Shown: one piece after another, positions 1 to 5,309 of the stretch
Numbering within the stretch: the stretch's first letter is position 1
Layout: every line of letters starts with the position of its first letter
NCBI GenBank assembly: GCA_002451435.1
Contig: DKCF01000039.1
Span: forward strand, 10,665-15,973
Direction: 5' to 3'
From: Bifidobacterium sp. UBA6881
Lineage (GTDB): Bacteria; Actinomycetota; Actinomycetes; Actinomycetales; Bifidobacteriaceae
DNA length: 5,309 bases
The notes under the pieces: generated by a model
Database searches by the model: none
What the model was told of the DNA's origin: nothing
The model's input: only the letters and a program-made list of their open reading frames with translations
Translations under genes and position numbers: made by a program

Positions 1-11
1 ATCGATTGCAT

Positions 12-956
12 TCAGCCTATTGTACGGATGGCGTCCTCGACCAGATTCCAGAACTTGTCGAAGTCCAGCTTGGTGGCCACCTGAGTACGGCACTCGTCCT
101 CGCTGGGCTCCGGGCCATTGAGATCGGCCACGGTCATGCCCGTCGTCAGCTCGCCACGAAGTTCCACGTCGATCGGACAACGCCGCGTGGCGACAATGCT
201 CGAATCGATGAGGTATGCGACCGTGCAGGGATCATGCACCGGGGGATCGACGAAGCTCGCATCATCCCGATACGTCTTGCGGAAGAAATCCATCAGGCCG
301 GAGACGAACCACGCCAGATCGGTGCCGATGCCTTCGATGCGGTGCTGCACCTCAGGCGTGCACAACGCCTGGTGGGTCAGATCGAGACCGACCATGGTAA
401 GACGATGCCATGACGCATTGAACACGATGTGGGCGGCCTCCGGATCGGTGAAGATGTTGAATTCCGCCACTGGACCGCAATTGCCCACATGGTATCCTCC
501 GCCCATCAGCACGACTTCCTTGACACGCTCCACGATGCGCGGTTCCATACGCACCGCCAGCGCGATGTTGGTCAGCGGACCGGTCGGCACCAGCGTGATG
601 CTTCCCGGCTCGCTGTTCATAATGGTGTCGATGATCCAGTTGACCGCATGGCCTTCGTCAAGCGGTCTGCTCGGAACAGGCAATATGACGCCGTCCAATC
701 CGGTTTCGCCATGGATGTTCGCGGCATCCTTCAACGGACGGATCAGCGGCCTGCCACATCCGGCGTGCACCGGAATCTGCGTGGCATGCGCCTTTTCCAG
801 CACGGCGCGCGCATTGTAGGTGACCTTGTCGAGGCTTTGATTGCCGCCGACGGTGGTGACGCCAACCACATCGATGTTCGGATTGCCGACCGCCAGCAAC
901 AACGCGACCGCATCATCATGCCCGGGATCGCAATCCAGAATGATTTTTCTTACCAT
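12..956 (-). CDS. Inosine-uridine-type nucleoside N-ribohydrolase (RihA-like)
   Basis: A 314-residue cytosolic enzyme expected to hydrolyse the N-glycosidic bond of ribonucleosides to free base and ribose, in nucleoside salvage. The N-terminal family signature is intact: D8, D10, D14 and D15 in DCDPGHDDAVALLLA, which binds catalytic calcium and ribose. N80-I81-H82-G83-E84 follows, then T125 in PTGPLTN, the AEFNIF..DPEAA block (E165, N167, D171) and H241-D242 in PVHDPC. From memory of the Crithidia enzyme, D10, D15, T125 and D242 match the calcium ligands, and H82 and H241 the leaving-group histidines. Length is normal, with no signal peptide or membrane segment. The ATG start is supported by AAGGGG seven bases upstream and by the signature starting at residue 8. 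The overall pattern resembles E. coli RihA, which prefers pyrimidine nucleosides, but substrate choice cannot be read from sequence. The gene lies 105 bases downstream of the LTA-synthase-like gene on the same strand, so read-through is possible. Confidence 0.95.
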   Translation of the reverse strand: MVRKIILDCDPGHDDAVALLLAVGNPNIDVVGVTTVGGNQSLDKVTYNARAVLEKAHATQIPVHAGCGRPLIRPLKDAANIHGETGLDGVILPVPSRPLDEGHAVNWIIDTIMNSEPGSITLVPTGPLTNIALAVRMEPRIVERVKEVVLMGGGYHVGNCGPVAEFNIFTDPEAAHIVFNASWHRLTMVGLDLTHQALCTPEVQHRIEGIGTDLAWFVSGLMDFFRKTYRDDASFVDPPVHDPCTVAYLIDSSIVATRRCPIDVELRGELTTGMTVADLNGPEPSEDECRTQVATKLDFDKFWNLVEDAIRTIG

Positions 957-963
957 ATCGGTT

Positions 964-969
964 CCCCTT
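964..969 (-). promoter_or_regulatory. Ribosome binding site of the nucleoside hydrolase
   Basis: Read on the minus strand, AAGGGG lies seven bases before the ATG at 956. It is a strong match to the anti-Shine-Dalgarno sequence and fixes this ATG as the start. Confidence 0.8.
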
Positions 970-972
970 CGT

Positions 973-983
973 AATCGCCGATT
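973..983. promoter_or_regulatory. Short palindrome AATCGCCGATT, possible operator
   Basis: A perfect 11-base palindrome with 5-base arms around one central base. It starts three bases upstream of the nucleoside hydrolase Shine-Dalgarno site. The place suits a repressor site for that gene. However, the arms are short, no second copy is seen, and the odd centre does not fit the CG-centred operators usual for LacI-family sugar regulators. I found no convincing -35/-10 pair in the 957-1061 gap, so an independent promoter for the gene is unproven. Confidence 0.25.
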
Positions 984-1061
984 GCCATACCCGACCCTGC
1001 CGGCTTCGACCGCGACGGCACCGACCGTGAAAACGATTGGCGTCGCGTAGAAGCGTCCGCG

Positions 1062-3173
1062 TCACTTCGACGGCAAATCCATGAAATCGGTGTTCTTCAG
1101 ATAGTTCTTGCCGGTGGTGATATCGTATTGGATCAGCTTGTAGTCGGCCAGCAACTGCTTGGTCTCGGCGTCGAAGTTCTTCTCCGACATCGCCTTGCCC
1201 TTCGCGTTCAGATAGATGTTCTGGCCTTCCGGAATACGGTCCCACCCCTGGATGTTGTTGACGACCGGCGGTTCCATCGCGGAGATCTTCTTGTGCATTT
1301 CGGTGAGGAACGCCAGATACGGCGACACCTTGGCGTCCATGTGCTCGGCCGCTTGCGCCACGAAGAAGTTCGGTGACGAATAGTCGGAGTTGTCGACCTT
1401 GTTGCCCTGCGAACCGGAGGCCTTGTTCGACCAGATGAAGTAGTCCGTCAAGTGCAGGGCGAGCGAGTTGCCGTCGTCCTTCGACGCGGAGGAATAGATG
1501 CCGGGCAGGTGGTCGCCGTAGAACACCACGGTGATGGGCTTGTCAAGCTTGTCGAGTTCGTCGAGGAAGTCGGCGGTGGCCTCGTCCGTCAGGGAAGCGC
1601 CCTTCTGGTAGGTCTCGATGGATTCCTGCTCGTCCTCGCCCAACGGTTCGCCGGTGGTGGATTCCGCCTTGAAATCGTTGTTCTTGTACCATTCGTGGTA
1701 CGGCATGTGGTTCTGCATGGTGATGACCTGCAGGAACTGGTTGGACTTGGTCTTGCGCACCTGTTCCAGCGTGCTCTTGTACGTCGCCTTGTCGGACACG
1801 TACGGCGATTCGTCGATTTTGTCCTGATGCGAGATGACGTCGGGGCCGGTCAACGTGTAGAAGTGCGAGAAGCCGAACTTCTTGTAATTGGTGGCACGGG
1901 AGTACATGGACGATTCGTACGGATGCAATCCGATGGAGTTCTTGGAGGAGCCCCACATCTGGTTGATGGTCGGCGTCCAATGCTCGCTCGGCACCAGCTG
2001 CTGGTACGGGCTGGTCAGCGAGGAATCGAAGTTCGCCATGGAAAGACCCGTCAATCCCATGTATTCCAGATTGGCGGTGCCGCCGCCGTATCCGGACGAC
2101 AGCATCAGGCCGGACGTTGTGCTCTGCTTGATCTTGCGGATTTTCGGCATGGAGTCCTTGTTGACCTTCAGACCGGGAACGCGCGACGGGTCGGAGAAGG
2201 ATTCGGACAGCACGTAGATCACCGTGCTGTCGGTCATGTTGGAGGAACGCTTGGCGTTGATCTTCTCCGCGGCCTTCTTGTACCGGGCCGCCACCTGCTT
2301 CATCGTGGATTCGCTGTAGTCGGAAGGCTTCTCCATGATGCTCGGATTGAGCTGCCTGGTGAACGCCACCAGCACGCCATTGCGTTGCGCGTCATACACG
2401 GAATCCCACATCGACGGCGTATCACCCAACGCGGATGAGAAGCTTTTCGCCCAGGAACCAACGGTGCTCACCTGCATCGAATACAACGTGAGGAACAGTC
2501 CCGGCACCAGAATCAGCAGCAGACGAGCCACGGCGTTGACCGAACGCGTCTGCCGGTCGGAGCCGCGGAAAAGCCTGCCGTGCCGTCCATCCAAACGGTT
2601 CAGGAACACGAACAGCACGACGAAGGCCGCGAACACGGCGACGGCCAGCAGAATGGTCCATTGCGCGCCGGACGGCATGAAGCTCATCAGATTGCCCGCG
2701 TCGGATTTCAGAAAGCTCAGGTCGCTCGGCAGAATCGCCTCGTATCGAATCGACACCTTGAAATGCTCGATGACCGCGACGATGAACGTCACCGCCAGAA
2801 ACACCGGCGTCGCAACCCAGAAACGGTTGCACAGCATCAGCAGCATCAAATACAGCACGCCCCACAGCAGCAGGTTCAGCAGCGCGACGAAATTGAGGCT
2901 GGTCCACATCTTGCTGACGAAACCCCAACCGGTGAGCCACATGTTGTTCGACAGTTTGACGCGGGTGGTCGACTGGCTGACGCCGATCTGCAGGGCGGCC
3001 ACGCCGATGGCGTCGAAGACCACGAACAGCACGCCGTACAGCCATCCGGGGAACGGCCCGCGTTCCTGCTTGTCCTTGCCCGCGGTCGGATCCACCGTTT
3101 CGATGTCCAGTTCCTCAATCGTCTCGTTCTTCACGGATTCGTTCGTCAAGCGCTTTCTCCACTCGTAACGCAT
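1062..3173 (-). CDS. LTA synthase (LtaS/MdoB)-family membrane phosphoglycerol transferase
   Basis: A 703-residue membrane enzyme of the alkaline phosphatase/sulfatase fold. Family members move glycerol-phosphate from phosphatidylglycerol onto a surface polymer outside the membrane. A charged cytosolic N-terminus (1-42) precedes five hydrophobic segments at about 43-64, 92-113, 116-137, 172-192 and 214-234, as in LtaS. A linker leads to the catalytic domain from about 315. There E324 (VLSESF), T366 (GGGTANLEYM), D554 and H555 (FYGDHLPG) correspond to the LtaS metal ligands and nucleophilic threonine, and H488 (QNHMPY) to its substrate histidine. It is slightly longer than S. aureus LtaS (646). 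The ATG at 3173 is chosen because GAGGGA precedes it; the open frame extends to a GTG at 3332, but those 53 residues look non-coding and would run into the divergent gene. It faces the permease gene across 139 bases. In bifidobacteria a likely acceptor is the glycerophosphate-decorated lipoglycan (inference). A phosphoethanolamine transferase or sulfatase is less likely given the five-segment anchor. Confidence 0.88.
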   Translation of the reverse strand: MRYEWRKRLTNESVKNETIEELDIETVDPTAGKDKQERGPFPGWLYGVLFVVFDAIGVAALQIGVSQSTTRVKLSNNMWLTGWGFVSKMWTSLNFVALLNLLLWGVLYLMLLMLCNRFWVATPVFLAVTFIVAVIEHFKVSIRYEAILPSDLSFLKSDAGNLMSFMPSGAQWTILLAVAVFAAFVVLFVFLNRLDGRHGRLFRGSDRQTRSVNAVARLLLILVPGLFLTLYSMQVSTVGSWAKSFSSALGDTPSMWDSVYDAQRNGVLVAFTRQLNPSIMEKPSDYSESTMKQVAARYKKAAEKINAKRSSNMTDSTVIYVLSESFSDPSRVPGLKVNKDSMPKIRKIKQSTTSGLMLSSGYGGGTANLEYMGLTGLSMANFDSSLTSPYQQLVPSEHWTPTINQMWGSSKNSIGLHPYESSMYSRATNYKKFGFSHFYTLTGPDVISHQDKIDESPYVSDKATYKSTLEQVRKTKSNQFLQVITMQNHMPYHEWYKNNDFKAESTTGEPLGEDEQESIETYQKGASLTDEATADFLDELDKLDKPITVVFYGDHLPGIYSSASKDDGNSLALHLTDYFIWSNKASGSQGNKVDNSDYSSPNFFVAQAAEHMDAKVSPYLAFLTEMHKKISAMEPPVVNNIQGWDRIPEGQNIYLNAKGKAMSEKNFDAETKQLLADYKLIQYDITTGKNYLKNTDFMDLPSK

Positions 3174-3178
3174 CAGAT

Positions 3179-3184
3179 TCCCTC
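3179..3184 (-). promoter_or_regulatory. Ribosome binding site deciding the LTA-synthase-like start
   Basis: GAGGGA on the minus strand, five bases before the ATG at 3173. It selects this start over the upstream GTG at 3332 that opens the longest frame. Confidence 0.75.
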
Positions 3185-3199
3185 GCCGACTTCCGCAGC

Positions 3200-3238
3200 G
3201 AAATACCAACGTCCTATTGTTGCGGCTGAATCTGACAA
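3200..3238 (-). promoter_or_regulatory. Candidate promoter of the LTA-synthase-like gene
   Basis: Two overlapping possibilities read on the minus strand. One is TTGTCA (3238-3233), five of six matches to a -35 box, then 16 bases and TAGGAC (3216-3211), a poor -10. The other is an extended -10, TGGTATTTC (3208-3200), without a good -35. Either would give a leader of roughly 20-35 bases that includes the GAGGGA site. Some promoter must lie here because the upstream neighbour is divergent; the exact boxes are uncertain. Confidence 0.35.
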
Positions 3239-3241
3239 AAC

Positions 3242-3268
3242 CCTGTGATGTTCTGTTTCGTCCACAGG
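3242..3268. repeat. Inverted repeat CCTGTG-N15-CACAGG between divergent genes
   Basis: CCTGTG at 3242-3247 and CACAGG at 3263-3268 are exact reverse complements, spaced 21 bases start to start, about two helical turns. They lie midway in the divergent promoter region, between the candidate -35 of the minus-strand gene and the candidate -10 of the plus-strand gene. The geometry would suit a dimeric regulator controlling one or both directions. Six-base arms can arise by chance, and no known regulator motif is recognised. Confidence 0.3.
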
Positions 3269-3298
3269 TTCTTCCCGAAATCGCATCCGTCGAAGGTG

Positions 3299-3304
3299 TA
3301 CTAT
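3299..3304 (+). promoter_or_regulatory. Candidate -10 box (TACTAT) of the permease operon
   Basis: TACTAT matches the -10 consensus at four of six positions and ends eight bases before the permease ATG at 3313. Transcription would then begin at or just before the start codon, giving a leaderless or nearly leaderless mRNA, which is common in actinobacteria. The ATG lacks a well-placed Shine-Dalgarno: GAAGG at 3292-3296 is 16 bases away, too far. No clear -35 box is seen. Confidence 0.35.
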
Positions 3305-3312
3305 ACGGCGGT

Positions 3313-4371
3313 ATGGCTTCCTCACGCCGCACATCTTCGGCGAATTATCTGTTTCTCGTCATCGGCACGCCGTTGACCGCCTTCCTCATCGCCGCATCGC
3401 AGGCGTTCGAGACGCACGGACTGCGCGTTCCGCTGGTGCGCATCGGCACCAGCGTCGCAGGACTGATGCTGCAGGCCGTCCCCTTCATGCTGCTCGGCGC
3501 AATGATGTCGGCGGCGGTCGCGACGCTCGTCACGGAGCCGTTCCTGGAGCGGCATCTGCCGCGCGCCACCATCGGCGGTTTCGCCGTGGCGCTGATAGCG
3601 GGATTGTGCATGCCCGTCTGCGATTGCATGGCGGTGCCGACGTTCGCGAATCTGCTGCGCAAAAGGCTGCCGGTTCCCTGCGCCGTCACGTTCCTCGTCG
3701 CGGTGCCGATCATGAATCCGATGGCGATATGGTCGACGTGGTACGCGTTTCCGAACGACCCGTGGATGGTGCTTCGCCGTGCGGGTCTCGGCGCGTTGAT
3801 GGCGCTGCTCGTGGGCGTCACATTCGTCATCCGCCCCGCCCGCCAGAACCCGGCGCGTATCCGGCCCGTTTCCGGCGGGCATGCGGATAAGGATGTGCAT
3901 GGCTGCGATGATTCATCCAGCTGTGCCGGCATGCACGGGCATGGTACGACGCAACGGGGATTCCGTCTGCGCCATTTTCTTCGTCACACCCACGATGATT
4001 TTCTCCGCATGATGCCGGTGCTGTTGTTCGGATCGGCGATCGCGTCGGTCATTCGCATCATGTTCGGCGACGCGCTCGATGCCGGCATCGCCGCAAGCCA
4101 TCCGCTGATCGCCATCGCGGGAGCCATGGCGCTTGCGTTCCTCTGTTCGGTATGCTCCTCGTCCGACGCGGTGATCGCCTCGGGAATGTCGGGGATGCTG
4201 CCGGTCTCGGCGTTGCTGGCCTTTCTGACGTTCGGCCCGGTGCTTGACGTGAAGAACGCGATGATGCTGGGCATGGAATGCAAAGCCGGCTTCGCGCTTC
4301 GGCTCGCAGCCACCGTCACGGTCATCTGCGCGTCGCTCGCGTTCCTCGTCCATGTGATGTTCGGAATATGA
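3313..4371 (+). CDS. UPF0718/DUF318 (YraQ/YcgR-type, ArsP-related) permease
   Basis: A 352-residue inner-membrane permease of COG0701 (Pfam ArsP_1/DUF318). I see eight or nine hydrophobic segments in two halves, near 11-30, 45-70, 86-106, 122-140, 155-173, 233-251, 263-283, 293-312 and 328-350. The first half carries the family motif GLCMPVCDCMAVP (C99, C103, C105), followed by LRKRLPVPCAVTF and VPIMNP. The second half carries LCSVCSSSDAVIASG (C278, C281), the matching family motif. The halves are joined by a loop at about 174-228 rich in His, Cys and Asp (H190, H196, C198, C204, H208, H210, H221, H225, H227). ArsP members export trivalent organoarsenicals, but this subgroup, found next to YcgQ-type partners, has no settled substrate; metal or metalloid export is an inference. 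The ATG at 3313 is preferred to a TTG at 3217, whose extra 32 residues look non-coding. No strong ribosome site precedes it, so it may be leaderless. The partner gene follows after eight bases. Confidence 0.9.
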   Translation: MASSRRTSSANYLFLVIGTPLTAFLIAASQAFETHGLRVPLVRIGTSVAGLMLQAVPFMLLGAMMSAAVATLVTEPFLERHLPRATIGGFAVALIAGLCMPVCDCMAVPTFANLLRKRLPVPCAVTFLVAVPIMNPMAIWSTWYAFPNDPWMVLRRAGLGALMALLVGVTFVIRPARQNPARIRPVSGGHADKDVHGCDDSSSCAGMHGHGTTQRGFRLRHFLRHTHDDFLRMMPVLLFGSAIASVIRIMFGDALDAGIAASHPLIAIAGAMALAFLCSVCSSSDAVIASGMSGMLPVSALLAFLTFGPVLDVKNAMMLGMECKAGFALRLAATVTVICASLAFLVHVMFGI

Positions 4372-4373
4372 GG
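4370..4373 (+). promoter_or_regulatory. Ribosome binding site overlapping the permease stop codon
   Basis: GAGG shares two bases with the permease TGA (4369-4371) and sits six bases before the ATG at 4380. This decides the partner's start over the ATG at 4368, which overlaps the stop as ATGA but has no Shine-Dalgarno. The arrangement predicts translational coupling of the two proteins. Confidence 0.65.
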
Positions 4374-4379
4374 CCCATC

Positions 4380-5201
4380 ATGGCATTGTTCTCATCGATC
4401 GCATCCGCATTCACAGGGCGCCACGCCCATCCCGGCATCCGTCCGGCACGTCCCGCCACGGCCGATGTGGTGGAAGGCGGTTGTTTCGCGGCGTTGTCCG
4501 TGGCGATCGCACATGCCGTCGCAAGCGGCGCGTACACGTCGTTGGCCACGCCGCGGTCGAAACCATACCTCATCGCCACGGCGATTCTGCTGGGACTGAT
4601 GGCGATCGCCGCGTGGCTCGGCGTCTTCCATACCGATGCGACCGACGCGGGGAAAAGCCCGCGGTGGCTGGTCGCGCTCATCATCCCCTCGCTGCTGGTC
4701 AGCGTGCCGTTCCATCAATCCTCGACGTCGGCCGGTTTCGACGCCTACGCCTCGGGACGGGCCATTCCCATCGCCAGAAACGTCTACTCCCCCAACGGCG
4801 TGAGGCATCTGCACGGCTTGGATGCGAAACACCGCACGATCACCATCGCCAACGATGAGTTCGGCGCGTGGTTCGAGCAGATCGATCACAATCCGCAACG
4901 ATATGTCGGGTATCGGGTGCGCGTGACCGGTTTCGTGAGCCGTTCCAGAACCTATGGCCGTCATGAATTCCAAGTGGCGAGACAGTTTATGAGCTGCTGC
5001 ATACTCGACATGACGCCGTTCGGATTCATGGCCTCGTCGGGAGGCAAGACGCCCGCGGAACACCAATGGGTCACGGTTGAGGCACGGCTGGAAAACGGCA
5101 CCTACGGCACGTCAGGATACGAACGCCAAGGTCTGATGCTGCGCGTCGTCTCGCTGCACCAGACGAAGAACACACCGACCGGCTATTTCTATTGGCAGTG
5201 A
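4380..5201 (+). CDS. YcgQ-type (TIGR03943 family) membrane partner of the permease
   Basis: A 273-residue membrane protein of the family usually encoded beside DUF318 permeases (B. subtilis YcgQ/YcgR). An N-terminal part holds about three hydrophobic segments (32-54, 62-82, 96-112). A soluble C-terminal domain follows at about 150-273, probably outside the membrane. Family hallmarks there are FGAWFEQIDHNPQRYVGYRV (161-180) leading into VTGFV, then ARQFMSCCILDMTPFGF with adjacent C206-C207, a WVTVEARL strand at 230-237, and a C-terminal GYFYW. The domain probably folds as beta strands and may bind the same ligand as the permease (inference). Several Firmicute relatives have a His-rich stretch between the second and third membrane segments; here that loop (83-95) has one histidine, while the permease has the His-rich loop instead. 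The start at 4380 rests on GAGG six bases upstream; starting at 4368 would add four residues. I cannot name the substrate or biochemical role. Confidence 0.85.
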   Translation: MALFSSIASAFTGRHAHPGIRPARPATADVVEGGCFAALSVAIAHAVASGAYTSLATPRSKPYLIATAILLGLMAIAAWLGVFHTDATDAGKSPRWLVALIIPSLLVSVPFHQSSTSAGFDAYASGRAIPIARNVYSPNGVRHLHGLDAKHRTITIANDEFGAWFEQIDHNPQRYVGYRVRVTGFVSRSRTYGRHEFQVARQFMSCCILDMTPFGFMASSGGKTPAEHQWVTVEARLENGTYGTSGYERQGLMLRVVSLHQTKNTPTGYFYWQ

Positions 5202-5309
5202 GACGCCATCATCGCTCAACAGGCAATCAGCAGACGAAGAGCCCTCGGGAGCATCGAATACAAACCATGTCAACAACGTGAACGTAAATGGGTTTCGGGG
5301 CCATATCCG
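5202..5309. other. Flanking sequence without a supportable gene
   Basis: These 108 bases follow the YcgQ-type gene to the window edge and look less GC-rich than the genes. I see no terminator hairpin with a T-run. A minus-strand frame is open from the edge to a TGA at 5227-5229, but it is only about 26 codons and unrecognisable. An ATG at 5288 on the plus strand opens a frame running off the edge, without a ribosome site. Confidence 0.5.

Noticed and set aside
1033..1061. Possible terminator after the LTA-synthase-like gene
   Set aside because: The repeated GCGTC/CGCG bases form at best a four-base stem and the following T-run is only four bases with GC-rich sequence after it; it looks more like an imperfect direct repeat than a hairpin.
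1452..2438. Long plus-strand open frame (328 codons) antisense to the LTA-synthase-like gene
   Set aside because: It lies wholly opposite a gene with clear catalytic motifs. Its translation is Val/Gly/Arg/His-rich with no recognisable domain, as expected of a shadow frame in GC-rich DNA.
2335..3168. Plus-strand open frame (277 codons) opposite the membrane part of the LTA-synthase-like gene
   Set aside because: It is Ser/Thr/Arg-rich low-information translation with no domain or ribosome site; the opposite strand encodes five proper membrane segments.
3217..3312. N-terminal extension of the permease to a TTG at 3217
   Set aside because: The start codon is weak, no ribosome site is present, and the extension would overlap the candidate promoter and the inverted repeat.
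3174..3332. N-terminal extension of the LTA-synthase-like protein to a GTG at 3332
   Set aside because: The extra 53 residues are Arg/Ser-rich and unlike the family, would overlap the divergent permease start and remove its promoter space, while the ATG at 3173 has a good GAGGGA site.
3322..3932. Two minus-strand open frames of over 190 codons opposite the permease
   Set aside because: The permease frame has the conserved DUF318 motifs; the antisense translations are Arg/His- or Ala/Arg/Ser-rich without features.
5241..5254. Possible hairpin GCCCTCGGGAGC after the YcgQ-type gene
   Set aside because: Only about three base pairs can form around a very small loop and no T-run follows, so it does not qualify as a terminator.
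5227..5309. Partial gene at the right edge (minus-strand frame ending at 5227, or plus-strand start at 5288)
   Set aside because: Both are too short to judge, have no recognisable sequence, and the plus-strand ATG has no ribosome site.

Overview
The window is a compact, GC-rich (roughly 60% by eye) stretch of bacterial chromosome. Its codon use, its Shine-Dalgarno sites (AAGGGG, GAGGGA, GAGG) and its gene content point to an actinobacterium. Bifidobacterium or a close relative is my best guess, from gene families alone; the genus is an inference and no marker gene is present. There are no signs of mobile DNA, CRISPR arrays, or rRNA or tRNA genes.

The layout is two divergent pairs. On the minus strand, read from the centre leftwards, are a 703-residue membrane-anchored lipoteichoic-acid-synthase-like phosphoglycerol transferase (1062-3173) and a nucleoside hydrolase of the RihA/IUNH family (12-956). 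A 105-base gap separates them and I see no convincing terminator in it. On the plus strand are a permease of the UPF0718/DUF318 (YraQ/YcgR, ArsP-related) family (3313-4371) and its usual partner, a YcgQ-type (TIGR03943) membrane protein (4380-5201). The 139-base divergent region (3174-3312) must hold both outward promoters. It also contains a CCTGTG-N15-CACAGG inverted repeat. The last 108 bases hold no gene I can support.

Functionally, the minus-strand pair combines cell-envelope polymer decoration with nucleoside salvage; nothing links the two apart from position. The plus-strand pair looks like one two-component membrane system: the partner's ribosome binding site overlaps the permease stop codon, and the two families co-occur widely. 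Its substrate is not established. Conserved intramembrane cysteines in the permease, a His/Cys/Asp-rich loop between its two halves and a Cys-Cys motif in the partner suggest a metal, metalloid or thiol-reactive substrate. This pair is the most interesting part of the window. Next is a set of apparent substitutions in the glycerophosphate-binding site of the LTA-synthase-like enzyme.
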